Shown one piece after another: positions 57,994 to 64,000 of a stretch of DNA of 64,000 bases. Position 1 is the stretch's first letter, and every line of letters starts with the position of its first letter. The DNA comes from Gigaspora margarita. Lineage: Eukaryota; Glomeromycota; Glomeromycetes; Diversisporales; Gigasporaceae. Location of the stretch: the NCBI GenBank assembly GCA_009809945.1, contig WTPW01000445.1, positions 271,106 through 335,105 on the forward strand, in the 5' to 3' direction. The position numbers and the translations under genes were made by a program. The notes beneath the pieces are model-generated. The model saw nothing but the letters and a program-made list of their open reading frames with translations, searched no databases and was not told the DNA's origin.

Positions 57994-58067
57994 AGTATAT
58001 TAAGATAAATTAAAGTTTGTTAGTAGTATTTAATCTTAAATATTTCAGGAAAAAGATTATGTTGTAT

Positions 58068-58075
58068 TCTTATAA
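58068..58075 (-). promoter_or_regulatory. Possible TATA-like element of the secreted-protein gene
   Basis: Minus strand reads GCTTATAAGAAT about 75-80 bp upstream of the ATG at 57993. This is the nearest TATA-like motif; A/T richness makes it weak evidence. Confidence 0.25.
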
Positions 58076-58094
58076 GCAAGTTGGTGATATATAT

Positions 58095-58140
58095 TTATAT
58101 ATTTTCATTGATGGAGTGGCTTCATCAATGAGAATATATT
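58095..58140. repeat. Short hairpin
   Basis: ATATTTTCATTGATG and CATCAATGAGAATATA flank GAGTGGCTT, a stem of about 20 bp between the secreted-protein gene and the next MITE. Confidence 0.6.
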
Positions 58141-58375
58141 TATAATTAATGGATCTATATAGATATAATTTAATCAAGGCTGACACAAGAATTTTTTATT
58201 AATACGTGATTATCTAATTAGATGATTTGATGACTAAGATTTGTTATAGCATTAATTCGAATTTTATGTATAGTATTTCTCGGATTTTACAGTTTTTCCC
58301 CTCAATGGCAATGTACTGTATGAACACAAGGTACCACATCAGTTTCATAATTCATTGTTGCGAATTTTGCAGATC

Positions 58376-58575
58376 ATCAAAAAAAAGAAATTGCGATTTC
58401 TAGGTTATTTCTGATCTTTTTAAAATTACACCGAAATCCGGGTATGAAATTGTCATGTCGTAGTAGTTTAAAGAAATCAGTAATTTTTTTTTTTTTTAAT
58501 GGTCTGTAAATCTATATCCAGGTATCAGAGTAATTTTAAGAAATCAGAAATCACCTACAAACCGCAATAAATAGG
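58376..58575. repeat. Degraded relative of the palindrome at 56340-56458
   Basis: Shares GCAGATCATCAAAAAAAAGA, AGTAGTTTAAAGAAATCAG and ATCAGAGTAATTTTAAGAAA with that element in matching order, with an internal partial duplication. Confidence 0.55.
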
Positions 58576-58850
58576 TTGGGCAATGTAATTGTTCATGTAA
58601 TCTATATGTATTTTTTAATCCTTACATATTTTGTGAATTATTATATATTATTATATAATTTTTAAGATAGTCGATAAATTTTGCCCATCCATAGTAATAA
58701 ATCATTATCGCTCTTCAAATTACAGAATTAATGCGAAATAATTCTTGTAAATCTCATGAATTCTGCTTTAGAGTTGTAGATGAAACTAATTTTAATTTTA
58801 TAGTATTTTATTATTATTATTATTATTATTCTGGACTTATTGGTCATATT

Positions 58851-58950
58851 ATATAAAATAATATATATAAAAATATATAAAATAATATATATAAAAATAT
58901 ATAAAATAATATATATAAAAATATATAAAATAATATATAAAATAATAAGG
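58851..58950. repeat. AT-rich tandem repeat
   Basis: Four to five copies of ATAAAATAATATATATAAAA-like units. The minus-strand open frame across it (Ile/Tyr/Phe repeat) is a product of the repeat, not a gene. A TTATTATTATT run precedes it. Confidence 0.85.
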
Positions 58951-58989
58951 TTTAAAAATTTTGTGCAATTATACAACTATTGTATGTAT

Positions 58990-59190
58990 CAGGGCTAAAA
59001 CGACATATAGTAAATGCCGGTCATCAAAGCGTTATTCTTGATGCATAATTATTGCAGCAAATAGTAAAATAAGAAAAATTCTATTACCTTTTTAATGCTA
59101 TTGTTTTTGTTAATATATTACTTTTAATTTAGATAGATCAAAAACGGCATTTTGGATGGCCGGCATTTACTTTATGTCGTTTTTGTCCTG
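58990..59190. mobile_element. hAT-like MITE (201 bp), CAGGGC ends
   Basis: Left end CAGGGCTAAAACGACATATA; inward from the right CAGGACAAAAACGACATAAA; both continue AGTAAATGCCGG. Flanks GTATGTAT (58982-58989) and CCATGTAT (59191-59198) share six of eight bases. CAGGG ends and 8-bp flanks favour hAT. Confidence 0.65.
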
Positions 59191-59198
59191 CCATGTAT

Positions 59199-61077
59199 TC
59201 TTGTAATTAAATAATAAAAATGATTTGAATATGTTATTATAAGTTACCTCAAAATGGTTTTTGAATGTGATGTACCCGTATAACATGAAAATCAAATATT
59301 TCTTACATTATCTGTTTCAATAATAAGGTTAAAAATGTTAATATTTTATATATAAAGTACAGTATAATTGTGGTTTTAGATTACTTGGAGCAGGAAATTT
59401 AAAGATATCAGCATCTCTATTTAGAGATAATGCATGACTAATAACTTATCGAAATGAAATGCTTAAATTCTCTATCTCAATAAATTTTGAATGATCGAGA
59501 ATTCTCAATCTCTCTGTATCTAAGTAATACGCCAAGAATAATAATAGCAACTATTCTATGCATACTGAAATAAACCAACTACCGAAAATGGTATCTCCAG
59601 ATTCTAAAGAACGTTTGACTTTTAGGTTCCTGCACCGCATGTACGTACACACACGGTTTGGAAGAGACTTACGATCTTTGTATCCATAATTCATAAACAT
59701 TTGACATCCACCTTTTTCCAAAAATATGTGCTTTAGTGCAGATCTGATCCAACCAAAATGACCCACCAATTCGAAATGAGATAGATGAGGAAATATACTA
59801 ATGTAAGAATGAATTACTATGCAAAATAATGTAATGTTTACTCGGAAATCATTATTTGAGATGGATCTGCTAAAAAATAAGGAAATAATAAAAGTATGCT
59901 AATGATAGTAAAGTACAATTTTTCTATTTTAAATCCATCTATTTATAAACAACAGCCACTTGCCATATTAATACTTGATACAGTAACACTATCACTGTTT
60001 TGATTTACTTAAATGCTTGGATTTTGCGGAAACAATTTCAGTATCTTCAATTCTTGCGTTGGTAACAAGAAAATAAACCTGTTTTTATTATTATAACAAT
60101 GAACTTTATTGTGCAACAATTTGAAATCGATTATTAACGCTTATATTTATCCTCATTAAGACACCAAATGTTGTTGGAAATTCAAAAAAAAAAAAAAAAA
60201 AAAAGATTTATGTGAACATATCTTTTTTTACTATGTTCACGATGAAAGATCACAAATAAAGTTTTATTAATTAGAAAAAAAATTATTTATCGAATGTGAA
60301 CGTAAAATAAAAATAAAAACTTTTTTTAAAAAAATTTATGCTTCTGTGAACATTGTGAACATATGAAATCCGGTCAACAAAAATATGGTTATGGCTTTTT
60401 TTTGCAAAATTTAGTTGATGACACTATTTTATAAGGAGATATTCTTCTATATAATTTAACAAATCATAACTGATATTGATGAGCAAGTTTTGATCAAGAA
60501 TGTCATCACAATTCAATTCATTAACCAAATCAGCATTAACCACATACAACAAATTTTTTACAGTAAATCATGAATCAACCAAATATCGAATGTCATGATA
60601 TCAAGTATCGTACTGAAAATTTTTTTACAGTAAATCACCACAATAATCAGTAAGTTATGTAACAAAATGTTTTACAGCAAATTGCGAAGAAACCATCACT
60701 GTTAATTCCAATACGAACTAATTCAAAACTATACTGCATGTTTTCACAATAGCTAACAAGTTTTGTGACAAAATTTTTAGCCAAATTATGACAGGAAAAA
60801 TAAGACAGATGACCAACTAATTTAACTGCATATCGCAATAGCAAGTTTTTTGTGTTGTTACTCCTCATTTTCGGTATAGGGCATAACTACAAAAAAACAT
60901 ATACTTGTATTCCCCTTCTGCTATTGAGAAACCTACATGGCAGATTCGCAACCTCTACCTTTTTATTTTTTTTTTGCGTTTGTCCCATTATTCATTTAAC
61001 AAATAAGCTGTCGTCCTGACAGGCCAACCTTTGACCAATGACTGTAGTCCTAGCAGGTCACATTGTCCAGTATTCTT
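59199..61077. other. No gene recognised; uncharacterised open frames only
   Basis: Minus-strand frames at 59551-59769 (72 aa, with KGGCQMFMNYGYKDRK) and 60647-60868 (73 aa, with LLRYAVKLVGHLSYFSCHNL) have balanced composition compared with the surrounding DNA, but no motif or family I recognise. They could be exons or fragments. A 22-base A run is at about 60184-60205. 60500-60660 has imperfect repeats of TTTTTTACAGTAAATCA. Confidence 0.35.
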
Positions 61078-62263
61078 GGTTTAATAAGTTATAGTTATTG
61101 TATGGGTTGTAGAAAATAACTAAATTTACACGGGTTAACCTGGCCACATGGCCGAAGCCCATGTGACAAGGGTTAGCCCGTGCAAATTTGTTATTTATAC
61201 AACCCCATACAATAACTATATTATTGTAAGGGTCTGGCGTAACTATCCGTGCGTCACTTTCATGGAATATTAAATACACGCATTAGAAACAGCGTAAATA
61301 AAAAAGAATCTATATATGATTTAAATTATTAATTCTTTCGTGCAAAATATCAAACAATTAAATCAAAGTTCTACATAAACCTAATAATGTAAAATCTCAT
61401 TCATAAGAATTTTTTTTAAAAAAAAAACAAAGAAATAAATCTAATCTAAAAGCAAAAAAATAATTACGTATAGCCTTATCAAATGTTTTAAAGAAAGCGA
61501 AAATTTAATAGCATAACCTCGTTCAGTGAAAATTATACAGTTGAACCTCCCCAAACCGGTATGCATGGTGGACAAGTTTTGAGAGGTTATCGGATTTGAA
61601 ATCATTATAAAATATATAGATTTATATAACAGAAACGGACTTGGTGAATTAATTTTTATCAGATTTGACAGGTTATCGGTTTTGACAGGATCGGTTTTGG
61701 GAGGTTCAACTGTATAAAGTAAAACAAATAACATATGACTCAGTATAATTAGAATTTAAAGAAATAACTTGCAATCCGCCCAAAAAGAATTTAATAAAAA
61801 TACGAATCTGTCTAATAAAGAATTTAAAGTAATCTAAGATTAAAGTCGAAGATCTAATAATGTATGACTTGTCTAATAAAAATTTCAAAAAAAGGACAAA
61901 AATCCAATAAATAAAGAATTTTAAAGAAAGTGAAGAACAAATAATGTATGACTTGTCCAATAAAAATTTAAAAAAAAAAAAAACAAAAATCCAATAATAT
62001 GCGATTCTATCTAATAAGAATTAAAGAATCGAAGTCCAAATAATGCCTAACAGACTTATCCAAGACAATTTTAAAAAATGCGAAAACAAAACATCATCCA
62101 TTAAAAGTTTAAAAAAGACCTAATGACACGAATGTCCCAACATTTTTAAAAATGTGAAAACAAACACTTTAATAATAAAAATAAAATAATTAAAATGAGA
62201 CATTTTCATATTTTTATCAAATATGAAAGTGTTCCGATTTAAGCACGGGTTGTTACATAAGAC
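61078..62263. repeat. Repeat Z with hairpin, copy B (inverted relative to copy A)
   Basis: 61093-61229 is the hairpin (ACTAAATTTACACGGGTTAA and its inverse). Z begins GGGTCTGGCGTAACTATCC at 61230 and runs to ...GTTGTTACATAAGAC, where the right-edge hAT element inserts just before its expected GGGTCT end. A pogo-type MITE (61538-61712) lies inside. Sequence matches 35112-36218 in reverse. Minus-strand Leu/Ile/Phe-rich open frames here are repeat-derived. Confidence 0.65.
61538..61712. mobile_element. pogo/Tigger-type MITE (175 bp)
   Basis: Ends CAGTTGAACCTCCCCAAACC and, inward from the right, CAGTTGAACCTCCCAAAACC. TA on both sides (61536-61537, 61713-61714). CAGT ends with TA duplication are typical of pogo-group elements. 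Absent from repeat Z copy A. Possibly once served by a transposase like the remnant at 51.0-53.5 kb. Confidence 0.85.
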
Positions 62264-63109
62264 TAGTGTTTCGGGCGAAATTACATATTTCGCCCAGGCG
62301 AAATTTCCGAAATAGGGCGAAATATGTTTCGCCCAAAGCCTGAAAATCCGATAATTCCGAAACTGGCGAAACTGGCGAAATGTCCGAAACCTGGCGAAAT
62401 GTCCGAATCTGGCGAAATATCCGAAAATTGGCGAAACCGAAATCTGGCGAAAGTTCCGAAATCTAATATTAGTGGAAAAAATACCTAGAGCGTAGTGAAA
62501 CGGAGCATGACGCTTATATATATCCGCAAAATGTGAATAGCGATCATTTCCTTTATTTGTTAAGTAATTTTTGCAAATCCTAATTCTAATATTATTTATG
62601 TATTTTTAAAATTTTTTATCTTATATATTTTAAATTTTATAAATTTTATTTTATAAATTTTATTTTATATTTTAGATTTTATAAATTTATTTTATATTAT
62701 TATATATAGTTAAGTTTTTTTCCTTTTATTTTAAATTATGCATATTTTTTTTATCTTAAATATATGAATATTATAAATTTTAAAATAAATATTTTATTAA
62801 ATTATATTTTTTTATCTTAAATATATTTAATACTATAAATTTTAAATAAATATTTAATATTATAAATTTTAAATAAATATTTGAAATTATANNTAAGNCA
62901 AGCTATTTTACCTAGTATTATTCTTCGTATGTATATTTCACATATTACTATGTTTTGGCAAGCTAAGTTGCCTACACACTGTATTAAGAGCTTTCTCTTC
63001 TGCTATTACATATTGTGCTCATAACAACTCTATGTACATTTGAATATGCTCAGGTGACGAAGCATAATTGAGGATCGCCAACGCCAAGGTGTGGCGCATT
63101 CTATGTTTT

Positions 63110-63420
63110 TTTTTTTTTGCGAGTTCAAGCCCACGCTTATGATGTGGCACATTCACTCGTTACATACAACATCAATTTTTATAATAATGAGTTCGAGCCC
63201 ACGCTATGGTGCGGTGCATTCACCTCATTACACATGGTATCAATTTTTATATAGCGGCGCATTTAACTTTTTACACATGACAATATTAACTTTTATAAGT
63301 GTAGCGAGTTGACCCCACGCTTCAACTCGGTACACATGATAATGTCCACATAAAATAGCGAGTTCGAGCCCACGCTATGGTGCGGCGCATTCAACTCGTT
63401 ACACATGACAACAGGCAGGG
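63110..63420. repeat. Tandem units with GAGTTCGAGCCCACGC motif inside the hAT element
   Basis: About four imperfect units of 60-90 bp: GCGAGTTCGAGCCCACGC, then TATGGTGCGGCGCATTCA, then ACTCGTTACACATG. The word GTTCGAGCC fits the RNA polymerase III B-box pattern GWTCRANNC, but no A-box or tRNA fold was found. The open frame at 63091-63312 is repeat-derived. Confidence 0.6.
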
Positions 63421-63572
63421 CGCTAGGTGCAATGAATGAGAGAGAGGGCAGGAGGGATGGGAGCTAGATTATAATCGGGCATCGAAGAGAACAAGTGACA
63501 AGACAAGCGAAGTAAGAAAGCACTGAGATTTACCATTTACTCCCACATGTATCCTTATAATCTCTGCCGCAT

Positions 63573-63596
63573 GCATACGTACGTACGTACGTACTG
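63573..63596. repeat. ACGT microsatellite
   Basis: A run of ACGTACGTACGTACGTAC inside the hAT element. Self-complementary, hypervariable type of sequence. Confidence 0.85.
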
Positions 63597-64000
63597 TACC
63601 TATAATATTTATCACATGCATATCTATAATCTCAATTGCATACAATCATATACTATTACTTTTTCATATAAGCCACAAATCAGGTTATCCTCGCAATAAT
63701 AACCCTAGCGTGACTATCGCCAACACATAGGGTTAATGTTAGTAATTAACAAAATAAATTATGAATTAACTTTAATTCTGTAATACAACAATAGAAATCG
63801 AAAAACTAAAAAAAAGAAATCGAAAAAGTTTCGGAAATTTCGCCATTTCGGTTTCGCCGGGTTTCGGAGGTTTCGCCAGGTTTCGGAAGTTTCGCCAATT
63901 TCGGAAATTTCGGAAATTTCGGATTTATTTCGCCTTTGAGAGCATTTCGGTTTCGCCTTTCGGATTTTGGAAATGGATTTCGCCCGAAACACTACATAAG

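Larger units (their letters stand above)
62264..63994. mobile_element. hAT element (1731 bp) with dense subterminal GGCGAAA repeats
   Basis: Ends TAGTGTTTCGGGCGAAAT and its exact inverse. The left flank is CATAAGAC (62256-62263); the right flank visible before the window ends is CATAAG (63995-64000), six of the eight expected bases. 62264-62465 carries about ten copies of CTGGCGAAA/TCCGAAA words; 63825-63994 carries the inverse set. These are probable transposase-binding subterminal repeats. No transposase frame inside, so non-autonomous. Two runs of N occur near 62892. Confidence 0.9.

Noticed and set aside
58728..58976. Ile/Tyr-rich open frame as a membrane protein
   Set aside because: It is the translation of an AT-rich tandem repeat.
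59551..60868. Two minus-strand open frames as host genes
   Set aside because: Balanced composition but no start context, domain, or continuing exon that I can support; left as uncharacterised.
63110..63420. tRNA gene or SINE from B-box-like GTTCGAGCC
   Set aside because: No A-box, acceptor stem or CCA-proximal structure could be traced, and the motif is in tandem with unrelated spacing.

Overview
The window looks like a gene-poor, transposon-dominated piece of a eukaryotic (fungal) nuclear genome. It is very AT-rich, has no rRNA, tRNA or operon structure that I could find, and its recognisable coding material is almost all mobile-element remains: a LINE with a YMDD reverse transcriptase, a Ty3/gypsy LTR retrotransposon, a Crypton-type tyrosine recombinase, a pogo/Tigger transposase, and many short palindromic elements. 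The style (AT-rich, CpG-poor, dense nested repeats, plus one small secreted protein with kexin sites) fits an arbuscular mycorrhizal (Glomeromycotina, Rhizophagus-like) fungus. That assignment is inference from style and remembered families, not from a search.

Layout. From 8 to 20232 a hAT-like terminal repeat pair with an almost complete 8-bp target duplication encloses a nest. It holds a 9.9-kb minus-strand LINE (2601-12461), itself split by a 2.17-kb foldback element with a 9-bp target duplication (4435-6605); an unclassified repeat X (12888-14868) carrying a TA-flanked element; a palindromic family P (16055-18357); and a near-perfect 1.05-kb palindrome with a TTAG duplication (18643-19690). 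From 21.1 to 22.8 kb lie a short element and a decayed Crypton recombinase, followed by about 240-bp tandem repeats. From 24.5 to 31.6 kb there is a tandem array of about 193-bp palindromic units, opened first by a hAT element (itself nested four deep) and then by a 3-kb TA-flanked element that carries repeat X copy 2 and a 5'-truncated LINE. From 31.6 to 37.5 kb come further MITEs.

The Ty3/gypsy element (37848-46772) has two roughly 98% identical LTRs, a TATA box, a primer-binding-site candidate, a small ORF0, gag, protease-RT-RNase H, an unusual acidic/Cys-rich extension, a small membrane-protein ORF, a separately started integrase, and an extra 3' ORF. Its reading frames carry many stop codons. 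Downstream are P copy 2 (48.7-50.5 kb) with a hAT insert, and a pogo transposase pseudogene (51.0-53.5 kb) split by a TA-flanked element whose removal brings the frame back into register.

After about 55 kb CpG becomes common again. This part holds an array of a 19-bp palindrome, several MITEs, the only convincingly intact host gene (57619-57993, minus: a secreted protein made of two four-cysteine repeats, each preceded by a dibasic kexin-type site), an inverted second copy of repeat Z (also near 35-36 kb), and at the right edge a 1.73-kb hAT element (62264-63994) with 6 of 8 bases of its target duplication visible.
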